A stretch of 33,849 bases of DNA. Origin: Thermoleophilia bacterium. Its GTDB lineage: Bacteria > Actinomycetota > Thermoleophilia > Gaiellales > Gaiellaceae. Below the pieces are notes generated by a model. The model was not told the DNA's origin. It made no database searches and worked only from the letters and a program-made list of their open reading frames with translations. A program made the position numbers and the translations under genes. The first letter of the stretch is position 1; each line of letters opens with the position of its first letter. Location of the stretch: assembly GCA_025925195.1 (NCBI GenBank), contig JAICLU010000008.1, positions 1-33,849 of the forward strand. The letters run 5' to 3'. Positions 1-8,984 of this stretch are shown here, in pieces.

Positions 1-129
1 GACCCGGACAGCGAGCTGCACGAGGCCGTGCGCGAGGCGGGCGCCGACGCGGTGCTCCAGAAGGGGGAGCTCGTCGACACGCTCTTCGAGCGGCTCTCGG
101 CCGTCAAGGCGGCCGCGCACTCCGGCTAG
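1..129 (+). CDS. C-terminal end of a truncated CDS, possibly a response-regulator receiver domain
   Basis: Open frame from window start ending TAG at 127-129: DPDSELHEAVREAGADAVLQKGELVDTLFERLSAVKAAAHSG*; 'GADAVLQKGE' resembles the end of a receiver domain. Confidence 0.4.
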   Translation, partial: DPDSELHEAVREAGADAVLQKGELVDTLFERLSAVKAAAHSG

Positions 130-158
130 ACTTGCGCGCGCCAGTACTGCCTGTTTGG

Positions 159-231
159 GGCGAGGTAGCTCAGCTGGTAGAGCACTCGGCTGAAAACCGG
201 GGTGTCGCCGGTTCGAGTCCGGCCCTCGCCA
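159..231 (+). tRNA. tRNA-Phe (anticodon GAA)
   Basis: Cloverleaf read by eye: acceptor GGCGAGG/CCTCGCC, D-arm GCTCAGCTGGTAGAGC, anticodon loop CTGAAAA, T-arm GCCGG-TTCGAGT-CCGGC; CCA not encoded. Confidence 0.95.
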
Positions 232-966
232 TTGTCAGAAGCAGACGTAATCGCACGGACGCCCGAGCCGCGGACGGTCGCGTCCCTCACGACCGACCTC
301 CGGGCGCTGGGGATCGAGCCGGGCATCACGCTCTGCGTCCACTCGTCGCTCTCCGCGCTCGGCTGGGTCGCCGGCGGGGCGGCGGCCCCGATTCACGCCC
401 TGCTCGACACGCTCGGGCCGGACGGGACGCTCGTCATGCCGGCGCACAGCGGCGACTACTCCGACCCGGCGCGCTGGCGCAACCCGCCGGTGCCGCCGGC
501 GTGGATCGAGACGATCCGCAGCGAGCGCCCGCCGTTCGACCCGCGGCGGACGCAGACCCGCGGCATGGGGGCGATCGCCGAGCTCTTCCGCGCCTGGCCC
601 GACGTCCTTCGGAGCGACCATCCCCTGGCGTCGTTCGCCGCGCACGGCCCGAACGCCGACCAGATCACCGCCGGCCACCTCGACGAGCTCGGGGAGCGCT
701 CGCCGCTCGCCCGGCTCTACGACCTCGACGCTCACGTCCTCCTGCTCGGCGTCGGCCACGACCGCAACACCTCGCTCCACCTCGCCGAGACGCGCTGCGG
801 GATCGTCGAGATGGACTCCGACCGGTTTCCGGAGCTGATGGCCGGCTTCGCGGGCGAGCGCGCCGGTCTCGTCGGCTCCGCCGAGACACGACTGATGCGT
901 CAGCGGGCAGCGGTCGACTTCGCCGCCGACCGGTTGCGGAAAAACGCGCAAATTGCGAACCCGTAG
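232..966 (+). CDS. Aminoglycoside N(3)-acetyltransferase-like protein (AAC(3) family)
   Basis: Motifs HSSLSALGWVAGG, LGPDGTLVMPAHSGDYSDP, FDPRRTQTRGMGAIAELFR, RSDHPLASFAAHGP, SPLARLYDLDAHVLLLGVGHDRNTSLHLAE. Start taken as TTG at 232; the ORF-track start at 202 lies inside the tRNA. Confidence 0.85.
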   Translation: MSEADVIARTPEPRTVASLTTDLRALGIEPGITLCVHSSLSALGWVAGGAAAPIHALLDTLGPDGTLVMPAHSGDYSDPARWRNPPVPPAWIETIRSERPPFDPRRTQTRGMGAIAELFRAWPDVLRSDHPLASFAAHGPNADQITAGHLDELGERSPLARLYDLDAHVLLLGVGHDRNTSLHLAETRCGIVEMDSDRFPELMAGFAGERAGLVGSAETRLMRQRAAVDFAADRLRKNAQIANP

Positions 967-979
967 GCCGTTCGGCCTA
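964..979 (+). terminator. Short hairpin overlapping the stop codon of the AAC(3)-like gene (TAGGCC-GTTC-GGCCTA)
   Basis: Perfect 6-bp stem with 4-nt loop; no U-tract, so weak. Confidence 0.3.
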
Positions 980-1053
980 TCGAAGTCCGTCCTCCTCGCC
1001 TCGTAGATTCACTTCCTGGGTTGGTCGAACATCCAACGGGAGGGACGAGCTCG

Positions 1054-2535
1054 ATGAGTAGCCTGGCCGCGACGTTCCAGGAGGGTTTCCTGGAGCGACG
1101 GTTCCGCTTTGCCGCGCACGGGACGACGCTCGCGCGCGACACGATGGCCGGCATGACGACGTTCATCGTCATGTCGTACATCATCTTTCTGAATCCGATC
1201 ATCCTCACGAGCGTCAAGCCGAAGGTCGGCGCGCCGCTGCCGTTCGAGGGTGTGGTCACGGCGACGTGCGTCGTCGCCGCCGTGATGACGATCCTGATGG
1301 GGCTCTACACGAACAAGGCGTATGCGCTGGCGCCGGGCCTCGGCATCAACGCGATCGTCGCGTTCCAGCTCGTCGGCCAGGAGGGCCTCTCCTTCGCGTC
1401 TGCGATGGGGCTGATCCTGCTCGAGGGCGCCGTGGTCACCTGCCTGGTGCTCACGGGTCTCCGCGAGGCGATCATGCGGGCGATCCCGCTCGAGTTGAAG
1501 AAGGCGATCGCCATCGGCATCGGCCTCTTCATCGCGTTCATCGGCCTTTACAACTCCGGCATCGTCGTGCCGGGATCGGGAGAGCCGGTGACGCTCGGCC
1601 GCTTCACGACGTGGCCGATCTTCGTGACGTTCGTCGGGATCATCGTCACGCTCGCCCTGCGGGCGCGCGGCTTCAAGGGCGACCTGTTCGTCGGGATCAT
1701 CGGCACGACGGTCGTCGCGACGATCGTCAACCACTTCACGAATCACCACGCGTTCGGCACCTCGACGGCGACGTTCCCCGGCTGGAGTCACATCGCTGGC
1801 TGGGGCAACTGGTCGCTGTTCGGCAACTTCGACTTCCACGCGTTCTCGAAGCTCGGCGTCGTCTCGGCGATCGTCTGGGTCTTCGCCCTCTTCCTGTCGG
1901 ACTTCTTCGACACGATGGGGACGCTCGTGGGCGTCGGGAAGCCGGCCGGCTACCTGAACGCCGAGGGGCACATGGACGACATCCGCAAGCCGCTCCTGAT
2001 CGACTCGCTCGCCGCGATGGCGGGCGGCGCCTCGTCGACCTCGTCGGCGACGACGTACATCGAGTCGGGCTCGGGCGTGGCGGCTGGCGGCCGCACCGGC
2101 TGGGTCGCTGTGGTGGCGGGAGCGATGTTCATCCCGTTTCTCTTCTTCGCGCCCCTGATCGGGATGGTTCCGTCGCAGGCGACGGCTGCCGCCCTGATCA
2201 TCGTCGGCTACCTGATGGTCAGCGCGCTGACCGAGGGCGAGGACGAAGCGGAGATCGAGGAGGGCGTCGCCGCGCCGGGGACGGCGCGCGCGAAGTTCGC
2301 GGGCATCGACTTCCACGACCTGGCGATCGGCCTGCCGGCGGCGCTCGTGATCATGCTGATGCCGTTCAGCTACTCGATCACGAACGGCATCGGGTTCGGG
2401 TTCATCGCCTACTGCCTGATCCGGGCGACGCAGGGACGCGTCAAGGACGTGCACCCGCTGATGTGGGCCGTCAGCGCGGCGTTCACGCTCTACTTCTTCG
2501 TCCCGCTGCTCCAGGATCACCTGAGCTGGATCTAG
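1054..2535 (+). CDS. NCS2 family purine (adenine/guanine/hypoxanthine) permease, AzgA-like
   Basis: MAGMTTFIVMSYIIFLNPIIL, TNKAYALAPGLGINAIVAFQ, LFLSDFFDTMGTLVGVG, ASSTSSATTYIESGSGVAAGGRTG; ATG at 1054 preceded by GGGAGG. Confidence 0.93.
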   Translation: MSSLAATFQEGFLERRFRFAAHGTTLARDTMAGMTTFIVMSYIIFLNPIILTSVKPKVGAPLPFEGVVTATCVVAAVMTILMGLYTNKAYALAPGLGINAIVAFQLVGQEGLSFASAMGLILLEGAVVTCLVLTGLREAIMRAIPLELKKAIAIGIGLFIAFIGLYNSGIVVPGSGEPVTLGRFTTWPIFVTFVGIIVTLALRARGFKGDLFVGIIGTTVVATIVNHFTNHHAFGTSTATFPGWSHIAGWGNWSLFGNFDFHAFSKLGVVSAIVWVFALFLSDFFDTMGTLVGVGKPAGYLNAEGHMDDIRKPLLIDSLAAMAGGASSTSSATTYIESGSGVAAGGRTGWVAVVAGAMFIPFLFFAPLIGMVPSQATAAALIIVGYLMVSALTEGEDEAEIEEGVAAPGTARAKFAGIDFHDLAIGLPAALVIMLMPFSYSITNGIGFGFIAYCLIRATQGRVKDVHPLMWAVSAAFTLYFFVPLLQDHLSWI

Positions 2536-2551
2536 GACGCTGAGCAGAAAC

Positions 2552-2587
2552 GAGCCCCGAGTGCGCCTTGCGGTGTGCTCGGGGCTC
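2552..2587 (+). terminator. Long GC-rich hairpin between converging genes
   Basis: GAGCCCCGAG ... CTCGGGGCTC, 10-bp perfect outer stem, partly paired inside; lies 16 bp after the NCS2 stop. Confidence 0.7.
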
Positions 2588-2660
2588 TGCCGTTCCAGGT
2601 GCTCCGCAGCGTCCGGACCGGTGCAACCGTGTCGCGAACTGCTGCGCCCGGGACCATAAC

Positions 2661-3464
2661 TCAGGGCGCGTCGACGCGCAGCACCAATTCGCCGTCCTCC
2701 TCGAGGCCGAGCAGCCCGGCGGCGCTGCCCCGCGAGACGGCGATCGCGATGTTCCGGTAGCTGTCCTCGTAGAGGATCAGGTCGCCCTCGCGGGCGTCGG
2801 CGAACGTCCGCGCGGCGACCGCGAACCAGCGATTGCCGCCCGATGCCACCTCGACCCTCGTCCCCGGGACGATCGACGCCTGCTCGAGGTCGTCGCGGGT
2901 CAGATTCAGGGCCGCATTGCCGAACCGGTCGACCGCGAGCACCGCCGCGCGGATCCCGTCGGAGCCGCGCGAGGGCTTCGGGACGTCGAGCCGGACGAGC
3001 TCCTGCGGGTCGATCGGCGGGCCGAGCTCCTCGAGCGAGATGCCGAGCGCAAGATGCGCCGCCGCGGGCGAGAAGAGGTCACGGCCGTGGAACGTTCGCG
3101 AGACCTGCTCGAGCGCGTACGCGGGGTTCGCGAGCTCGTGCGCCGCGGCGACGCCGCCGTAGCGGTCGGCCGCCGGCAGGAGAAGGCCGTTGTCGGGCCC
3201 GACGTACAGGCGTCCCGACCCGTCGCGCAGCGCGAGCGCGCGACGCTGGCCGCCGACCCCCGGATCGACGACCGCGAGGTGCACGCCTTCGGGCATGTAC
3301 GCGAGCGTGTTCGCGAGCATGAGCGCTCCCTGCAGCACGCGCCCGGGCCGGATGCCGTGCGTGATGTCGATGACACGCACGTCCGGAGCGATCCGCGCGA
3401 TCACCCCGTGACATGTGCCCACGAAGTCGTCGTCGAGGCCGAAATCGCTGAGGAACGTGATCAC
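2661..3464 (-). CDS. SAM hydroxide adenosyltransferase (SAM hydrolase, DUF62 family)
   Basis: VITFLSDFGLDDDFVGTCHGVI, VIDITHGIRPG, VDPGVGGQRRALAL, YVGPDNGLLLPA, FHGRDLFSPAAAHLA; GTG start overlaps the hemD stop by 4 bp. Confidence 0.92.
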   Translation of the reverse strand: MITFLSDFGLDDDFVGTCHGVIARIAPDVRVIDITHGIRPGRVLQGALMLANTLAYMPEGVHLAVVDPGVGGQRRALALRDGSGRLYVGPDNGLLLPAADRYGGVAAAHELANPAYALEQVSRTFHGRDLFSPAAAHLALGISLEELGPPIDPQELVRLDVPKPSRGSDGIRAAVLAVDRFGNAALNLTRDDLEQASIVPGTRVEVASGGNRWFAVAARTFADAREGDLILYEDSYRNIAIAVSRGSAAGLLGLEEDGELVLRVDAP

Positions 3465-4060
3465 GCGAGCGACGTTATCGCGTCGACCACGCCGTCGAGG
3501 TCGTGCGTGCCGGCGACGGCGACGACGTCGAGCCCTACCGCTCGCGCCTCCGTCTCGGTCTGCGGCCCGATCGCGATGACGGGCAACCGCGCGCCGGTCG
3601 CGGCGAGCGCGCGCGCCTGCGAGCCCGACAGCAGCACGGCAAGATCGCCGGCCGGCGCCGGCGGCCGCAGCTCGACCGTCCGGTAGAGCGCGACGAAGTC
3701 GGCGTCGAGCACGTCGCGGCGCGCGCCCTCGGCCGCAGCGAGCAACGCGCGGCCCGGCGGCAGCTCGGCGCGAAGACCCTCCTGTGTGTGGACGCGCGGC
3801 ACGAGGTCGACGCGAAGCCCGTGCTCTCGCAGCTCCTCGGCGGTGCCCGGCCCGATCGCGGCGATCCGATTCGCGGTGACGCCGCGCCGCGCGAGCTCCC
3901 GCGCGCCGTTGCGGCTCGTCACGATCACCCAGTCGTAGCCCGACGCATCGATCGGGTCGTCGCCGATCGGGTCGATCCGGATCAACTCGCACACGACCAC
4001 CTCGTGCCCCAGCGCCTCGAGGCGCGGCACGAGATCGTCACGCGTGACGACGACTCGCAT
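3461..4060 (-). CDS. hemD: Uroporphyrinogen-III synthase
   Basis: MRVVVTRDDLVPRLEALGHEVVVCELIRI, YDWVIVTSRNGAREL, IAAIGPGTAEELREHGLRVDLVP; directly downstream of hemC. Confidence 0.88.
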   Translation of the reverse strand: MRVVVTRDDLVPRLEALGHEVVVCELIRIDPIGDDPIDASGYDWVIVTSRNGARELARRGVTANRIAAIGPGTAEELREHGLRVDLVPRVHTQEGLRAELPPGRALLAAAEGARRDVLDADFVALYRTVELRPPAPAGDLAVLLSGSQARALAATGARLPVIAIGPQTETEARAVGLDVVAVAGTHDLDGVVDAITSLA

Positions 4061-4871
4061 CGAGCAGCTCGCGCCCGAGTGCGGCCGGGTCCTCGCCGGT
4101 GCGCCGCTCGATCCACGAGCCGTCCTCCGCCGCGATGAGCGCCGTCAACGTCGTGCCGTCGTGGTGCGCGGCGACCGGCGCGAGACAGCCGCCTTCCACT
4201 GCAGCGACGACCGCGCGCTCCGCCTCGACGCGGCGGCGCGTCTCTGCGTCGTCGGCCCGCGCGACGAGCTCCTCCTCGCCCGCGCGCACCTGGAAGGCGA
4301 GCGCTCCCTGCGCGGCCTCGGGCAGCATGACCGACGGGTCGAGCCGCAGCCCGATCTCGTGCGCGAGGCCGAGCCGGTCGAGCCCGCAGGCGGCGAGGAC
4401 GATGGCGTCGAGCCCGCGCTCGCCGCGCTTGCGCAGCCGGGTGTCGATGTTCCCGCGCAGCGGCTCGATCGACAGGGTCGGCTCGAGTGCGAGCAGCTGC
4501 GCCTTTCGGCGCGCCGACGCCGTGCCGATGCGCATGCCCGGCCGGATCTCGTTCGCGCCGCACAGTGCGTCACGCGGGTCGTCGCGCTCGACGTACGCAC
4601 CGACCGCAAGGCCCTCCGGATCGCTCGACGTCATGTCCTTCGCCGAGTGCACCGCCACGTCGATCCGGTTCTCGAGCAGCGCCTCCTCGAGCTCCTTGAC
4701 GAAGACGCCGCGCGCGCCGATCTGGCCGAACGGCTTCGTCCGGTCGCGGTCGCCGGCGGTCGTGATCGGGACCAGCGCAATCTCGACTCCCGACGCACGC
4801 AGACGCGTCGCCGCGAGCTCCGCCTGCGTGAGCGCGAGCCTACTGCCGCGACTGCCGACGCGAATCAGCAC
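4038..4871 (-). CDS. hemC: Hydroxymethylbilane synthase (porphobilinogen deaminase)
   Basis: VGSRGSRLALTQAELAA, VHSAKDMTS, GTASARRKAQLLALEP, RGNIDTRLRK, QGALAFQVR, EGGCLAPVAAH (cofactor Cys); GTG start. Confidence 0.95.
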   Translation of the reverse strand: MLIRVGSRGSRLALTQAELAATRLRASGVEIALVPITTAGDRDRTKPFGQIGARGVFVKELEEALLENRIDVAVHSAKDMTSSDPEGLAVGAYVERDDPRDALCGANEIRPGMRIGTASARRKAQLLALEPTLSIEPLRGNIDTRLRKRGERGLDAIVLAACGLDRLGLAHEIGLRLDPSVMLPEAAQGALAFQVRAGEEELVARADDAETRRRVEAERAVVAAVEGGCLAPVAAHHDGTTLTALIAAEDGSWIERRTGEDPAALGRELLDASRRHA

Positions 4872-4982
4872 AGCGGGGGCGACGCTTCACGGGACGTCCG
4901 CACGGAGTGACGCCCGCGCGCCGGACACGCACGAACGCGGTCGGAACCTGCAGCGGCAGAGGCCGTACCGGCCGGACGTGCA

Positions 4983-6149
4983 TCAGCGCTCGTCCTCGCC
5001 GAGACCGAAGAGATGCCGCACCGCCTCAGCATAGAGCACCCCGTCGGCCGCGGCCGCGGCCTGCTTCATGCGCACCGTCGGCAGGTGCAGCAGCTTGTTG
5101 ACGATCTGTGCCGTCAGCGACTCGACGGCGCTGCGCTCGCTCTCACCGAGCCGGCCGAGCACGCCCTCGGCCTTCTTTAGCTCGGCCTCGCGGATCTGCT
5201 CGGCGCGGGCGCGGAGCGATGCGATCGCGGGCACGACGTCGAGCGACGCGTGCCACTCGTGGAACTTCTCGGCCTCGGCGGCGACGATCGTCTCGGCGCG
5301 CTCCGCCTCGCTGCGCCGACCCGCGAGCGTTTCGCTCACGATCGCCTGCAGGTCGTCGATGTCGTAGAGGAAGCAGTCGTCGAGGCCGTGAATCGCGGGA
5401 TCGAGGTCGCGCGGCACCGCGAGATCGATCAGCAGCAGCTGGCGGCCGCGGCGGTTGCGCTCGACGGTCCCGGCATCGAGGACGTAGCCGGGCGCGTCCG
5501 TCGAGGACACGACGACGTCGGCGTTGGCGAGCTGTGCGGCGAGCTCGCCGCGGTCGGTCTTGCTGTTCGCGGTGAGCAGGATCTCGGCGCCGCGCGCATG
5601 AAGGCTCTTCGCCGCCTGCTCGCCGACCTCGCCCGCGCCGATCATCAGGATGCGGCAGCCGTCGAGCTCGCCGAAGACCTGCGCCGCGAGCGCCGCAGCG
5701 GCCGAGGAAACCGACGCCGGGCTCTCGCCGATCGCGGTCTGCGCACGCACCTTCCGCCCCGCGTGGAGCGCCTGCCGGAACAGCCGGTCGAGCAGGAGGC
5801 CCGGCGTGCCCGATTCGGCGGCCGTGCGCACCTGGCCGAGGATCTCGCCCTCCCCCGGGACGAGCGAGTCGAGGCCCGCGGCCACGCGAAACAGGTGCAG
5901 GGCGGCTGCGCGATCGCGGAGGCGATAGAGGGCCGGCTCGGCGGCGGCGAGCACCGCGACTGCCTGCGCCTCGGCCGCGTCGGGGTCGTCGGTCGCGACG
6001 TAGATCTCGGTGCGGTTGCACGTCGAGAGGACGACCGCCTCGCCGAGGCGCCCCGCGACCTCGCGCGCGGTGTCGGCGTCGAAGGCGACGCGCTCGCGAA
6101 GCTCGACGGGGGCGTGATGGTGCGAGGTGCCGACGAGGACGAGACGCAT
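4983..6149 (-). CDS. hemA: Glutamyl-tRNA reductase
   Basis: MRLVLVGTSHHHAPVELRERVAF, VVLSTCNRTEIYV, GLDSLVPGEGEILGQVR, IGAGEVGEQAAKSL; ATG 6147-6149. Confidence 0.95.
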   Translation of the reverse strand: MRLVLVGTSHHHAPVELRERVAFDADTAREVAGRLGEAVVLSTCNRTEIYVATDDPDAAEAQAVAVLAAAEPALYRLRDRAAALHLFRVAAGLDSLVPGEGEILGQVRTAAESGTPGLLLDRLFRQALHAGRKVRAQTAIGESPASVSSAAAALAAQVFGELDGCRILMIGAGEVGEQAAKSLHARGAEILLTANSKTDRGELAAQLANADVVVSSTDAPGYVLDAGTVERNRRGRQLLLIDLAVPRDLDPAIHGLDDCFLYDIDDLQAIVSETLAGRRSEAERAETIVAAEAEKFHEWHASLDVVPAIASLRARAEQIREAELKKAEGVLGRLGESERSAVESLTAQIVNKLLHLPTVRMKQAAAAADGVLYAEAVRHLFGLGEDER

Positions 6150-6934
6150 CACGCGAAGTGACTCGCAGGCAGCGCGAGGCGGACGACGATCACGAGCACG
6201 AAGCCGGCCAGGGCGAGGTAGGCGGCGCGGCGACCGGTGACGCCGCGTAGCCGCGCGACGAGATATGCGGCCCAGACGAACCAGGTGACGACGGTCGCGA
6301 CCACGAGCGTGTCGACTGCGTCGCCGCGGTCGATGAGGCGGCCGACGCCGACGGCGAGCCCGAGGGTCAGAGCCGGCAGCGAGAACGCGACGAGGCGCAG
6401 CGACAGCCGATCGAGAGTCGCGAGCGACGGCGCCGGGCGGCGCAGAATCGTGGCAGCGCGCTGCTTCAGGCGCCGCTCCTGCCACAGGTAGAGCGCCGAC
6501 AGCCCGGCGGTCAGCGTGAAGCCCGCGAACGCGGCGAGGACGAGGCCGACGTGCACAACGAGGAAAAGGTTCGAGTAGTGGCTGCGGGTACCGACTCCGG
6601 TGCCGCCGCCGGCGCGGGAGACGACGAGCAGCGCGGCTGCGAGCGGCATCACGGTGAGGCCGAGCAGGCGGTACGGGCGCCGACTGCCCCAGAACAGGTA
6701 CGCCGTGACGACGAACCAGACGAACAGGTTGAGCGAGCCCGCCCACGTGCTCCACGGGAAGCCGTCCTCGCGCGCCGCCTGAACCGCGAGCATCGCCGTC
6801 TGCGCGAGCCAGCCGAGCCGCACGCCCCACAGCGCCGCACGGCCGGCGATCCCCGGTTGCCGCGCCTCGCCCACGTAGCCGAGCGCGGCCTCGCCGTACA
6901 GCAGCAGCGCCGGCCAGAAGAGGAGCTCAGCCAT
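6149..6934 (-). CDS. HemX/CcsA-like cytochrome c assembly membrane protein
   Basis: Multi-pass protein with WAGSLNLFVWFVV and a YLWQERRLKQ segment; overlaps hemA start (ATGA), matching the hemX-hemA arrangement. Confidence 0.75.
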   Translation of the reverse strand: MAELLFWPALLLYGEAALGYVGEARQPGIAGRAALWGVRLGWLAQTAMLAVQAAREDGFPWSTWAGSLNLFVWFVVTAYLFWGSRRPYRLLGLTVMPLAAALLVVSRAGGGTGVGTRSHYSNLFLVVHVGLVLAAFAGFTLTAGLSALYLWQERRLKQRAATILRRPAPSLATLDRLSLRLVAFSLPALTLGLAVGVGRLIDRGDAVDTLVVATVVTWFVWAAYLVARLRGVTGRRAAYLALAGFVLVIVVRLALPASHFA

Positions 6935-7067
6935 CGCCGTCCTTCTCGAGCGCGTCGACGTCGCGCTCGAGCCGCTGGACCTTCAGCGCGATGATCACGA
7001 CGTAGAGCAGCACGAGGCCGAAGACGACGCAGTAGGCGGCGGTGACGTACTTCTCGGCCGTCGTCAT
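6927..7067 (-). CDS. ccmD: CcmD-like small membrane protein (46 aa)
   Basis: MTTAEKYVTAAYCVVFGLVLLYVVIIALKVQRLERDVDALEKDGDG: one TM helix plus charged tail, placed directly after ccmC. Confidence 0.65.
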   Translation of the reverse strand: MTTAEKYVTAAYCVVFGLVLLYVVIIALKVQRLERDVDALEKDGDG

Positions 7068-7744
7068 GCGAGCCGCAGCTCCCGCACGCGCGCCGCGAGC
7101 AGCTTCCCGGCGAGCTCGACGCGGTACAGCGTGTACGCCAGCACGATGATCGCCGCCTGCGAGACGAGGTACGCGACGAGGATCCAACCGCCGAACGCGG
7201 CGCCGTGGCGCGTGAAGACGACGGGATGGATGAAGTGCTGAGCGAGCCGGATCGCCATGAAGCTCACCGGCACGAGGACGACGCCGAAGAGCGCGTAGAC
7301 CGCGCTCAGATTGGCGCGCTGCGGGCCCGGGTCGACGGAGAAGCGGAGCATGAAGTACGCCGCGTAGAACAGGAAGAGCACGAGGAAGAGCACGAGCTGG
7401 TTCTCGCTCCACAGCCACCAGTGCCCCCACGAGATCTTCGCCCAGATCGAGCCCGTCAGCAGGACGAGCGAGCCGAAGATCACGCCCTGGTGGACGGCGA
7501 CGTAGCTCTCGAGGTCGGCGTGCGGATCGCGCTTCCAAAGGTGCCGCAGCGCCTTCCAGGCGCCGGCGCCGAAGCAGAGGTACGAGGTGAACGCGATCGA
7601 GACGTGGAAGTAGAAGATCCGCTGCGAGAAGCCCTGGTCGGCGTCGTTCGGCGCGACGAAGAAGACGAGCACGAGCGCCGCGACGACGAGCACGAGCGCC
7701 GCGACCGCGAGCGCCGGCAGCGGGATCCGATGTGCGCGCCTCAT
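7064..7744 (-). CDS. ccmC: Heme exporter protein C / CcsA family
   Basis: QRIFYFHVSIAFTSYLCFGAGA, WAKISWGHWWLWSENQLVLFLVLFLFYAAYFMLR; internal ATG used. Confidence 0.85.
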   Translation of the reverse strand: MRRAHRIPLPALAVAALVLVVAALVLVFFVAPNDADQGFSQRIFYFHVSIAFTSYLCFGAGAWKALRHLWKRDPHADLESYVAVHQGVIFGSLVLLTGSIWAKISWGHWWLWSENQLVLFLVLFLFYAAYFMLRFSVDPGPQRANLSAVYALFGVVLVPVSFMAIRLAQHFIHPVVFTRHGAAFGGWILVAYLVSQAAIIVLAYTLYRVELAGKLLAARVRELRLA

Positions 7745-7764
7745 GCTCGGATTGTGCCTACGCC

Positions 7765-8403
7765 TCATTCGACGACGACGTACTCGAAGGCGGCCCAGCA
7801 GAGAAGGGCGAACAGCACGTCGTACAGGCCGAGGAAGGCGAGGTAGCGGCCGGGTGCGTCGACGACCGAGGCGCCGACGCCGCCGATGACGAGCGGGATC
7901 GCGAGCGGCAGGAAGAGCAGCGGCAGCAGCAGCTCCCGGGCACGGGTGACGACGGCGGTCGCGCCGACGAATGTCCCGACCGTGCAGATGCCGACGTCCG
8001 CGAGCGCCACGCCTGCGACCGTCGACCAGCTGAGGCCGTGGAAGAAGAGCGCGAAGACCGGGAGCGCGACGACCTCAGCCGCGCCGAGGAACGCGAAGGT
8101 GGCGATCGACTTGGCAAGCCAGATCGCGCTGCGGTCGCAGGGCGCGAGGACGAGCGCGTCGAGGACGCGCTGCTCGCGCTCGGGCACGAACGCCCGGCCG
8201 AGGCCGAGCAGCGCGGTGAAGACGATCGCGACCCACAGGAGGCCGCTCGCCGCGCGATCCGACGATCCGGCCGGCAACGCGAAGTGGAAGACGACGAAGA
8301 CCGCGACGACGAACAGGAGCATCGACGGCAGCGTGTCGCGCGCACGCAGCTCGAGCAGCAGATCCTTGCGCGCGAGCGCGCGCACGTCGGCGAGGTAGTT
8401 CAT
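7765..8403 (-). CDS. ccmB: Heme exporter protein B (ABC permease)
   Basis: ARKDLLLELRARDTLPSMLLF, FVPEREQRVLDALVLAPCDRSAIWLAK; between ccmA and ccmC. Confidence 0.85.
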   Translation of the reverse strand: MNYLADVRALARKDLLLELRARDTLPSMLLFVVAVFVVFHFALPAGSSDRAASGLLWVAIVFTALLGLGRAFVPEREQRVLDALVLAPCDRSAIWLAKSIATFAFLGAAEVVALPVFALFFHGLSWSTVAGVALADVGICTVGTFVGATAVVTRARELLLPLLFLPLAIPLVIGGVGASVVDAPGRYLAFLGLYDVLFALLCWAAFEYVVVE

Positions 8404-8984
8404 GCGAGCACGAGCCGCGTCGTCGCGAACCGCTCGACGCGCTCGGGGTCGTGCGTCGAGACGAGAAACGTCCGGTCGCCGTGCAGCTCGTCGAGTTGCT
8501 CGTCGAGCAGGTCCGCGCCCTGCGCGTCGAGCGCGGTGTACGGCTCGTCGAGCACGAGCAGCGCCGGGTCGTGCAGCAGCACGCGGCAGAGCGCGAGGCG
8601 CTGCGTCATCCCGCGCGAGTACGCGCCGACACGTTCGTGCCGTGCCTCCCAGAGACCGAACCGCTCGAGCAGCATGCCGACGCGCTCCTTGCGCTCCAGC
8701 ACGCGGTAGAGCTTCCCGTACAGGTCGAGGTTCTCGAGCGCGGTCAGCTCCCGGTAGACGAGCGGGTCGTGAGCAAGGAAGCCGATGCGCTCACGCGTCA
8801 CGTCGACGCGGAGCTCGCCCTCGCTCGGCAACGCGAGTCCCGCGCACATGCGCAGGAGCGTCGTCTTCCCTGCGCCGTTCGGCCCGGTGACGAGCGCGAA
8901 GCCGCCGCGCGGCACGTCGAGATCGACGCCGCGCAGCACGCGCTTGTCGCCGAACAGACGCCCGACGTTGCGCGCTTCGATCAC
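8400..8984 (-). CDS. ccmA: Heme exporter ABC transporter ATPase
   Basis: Walker A GPNGAGKTTLL, YSRGMTQRLALCRVLLHDPALLVLDEP; GTG start overlaps upstream stop by 4 bp. Confidence 0.85.
   Translation of the reverse strand: MIEARNVGRLFGDKRVLRGVDLDVPRGGFALVTGPNGAGKTTLLRMCAGLALPSEGELRVDVTRERIGFLAHDPLVYRELTALENLDLYGKLYRVLERKERVGMLLERFGLWEARHERVGAYSRGMTQRLALCRVLLHDPALLVLDEPYTALDAQGADLLDEQLDELHGDRTFLVSTHDPERVERFATTRLVLA

Noticed and set aside
202-231. N-terminal MSPVRVRPSP of the 202..966 ORF
   Set aside because: Translated tRNA-Phe T-arm and acceptor sequence, not protein.
967-1053. Possible purine riboswitch upstream of the NCS2 permease
   Set aside because: Only an 87-bp gap; I could not build a purine-aptamer core (three-way junction with conserved loops) by eye.
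1009-2520. 503-aa minus-strand ORF antisense to the NCS2 permease
   Set aside because: Composition dominated by R/D/E/H typical of antisense high-GC frames; the plus-strand permease is unambiguous.
4907-5101. Small plus-strand ORF in the hemA-hemC gap
   Set aside because: Mostly overlaps the hemA 3' end; Arg/Ala-rich, no coding signature.
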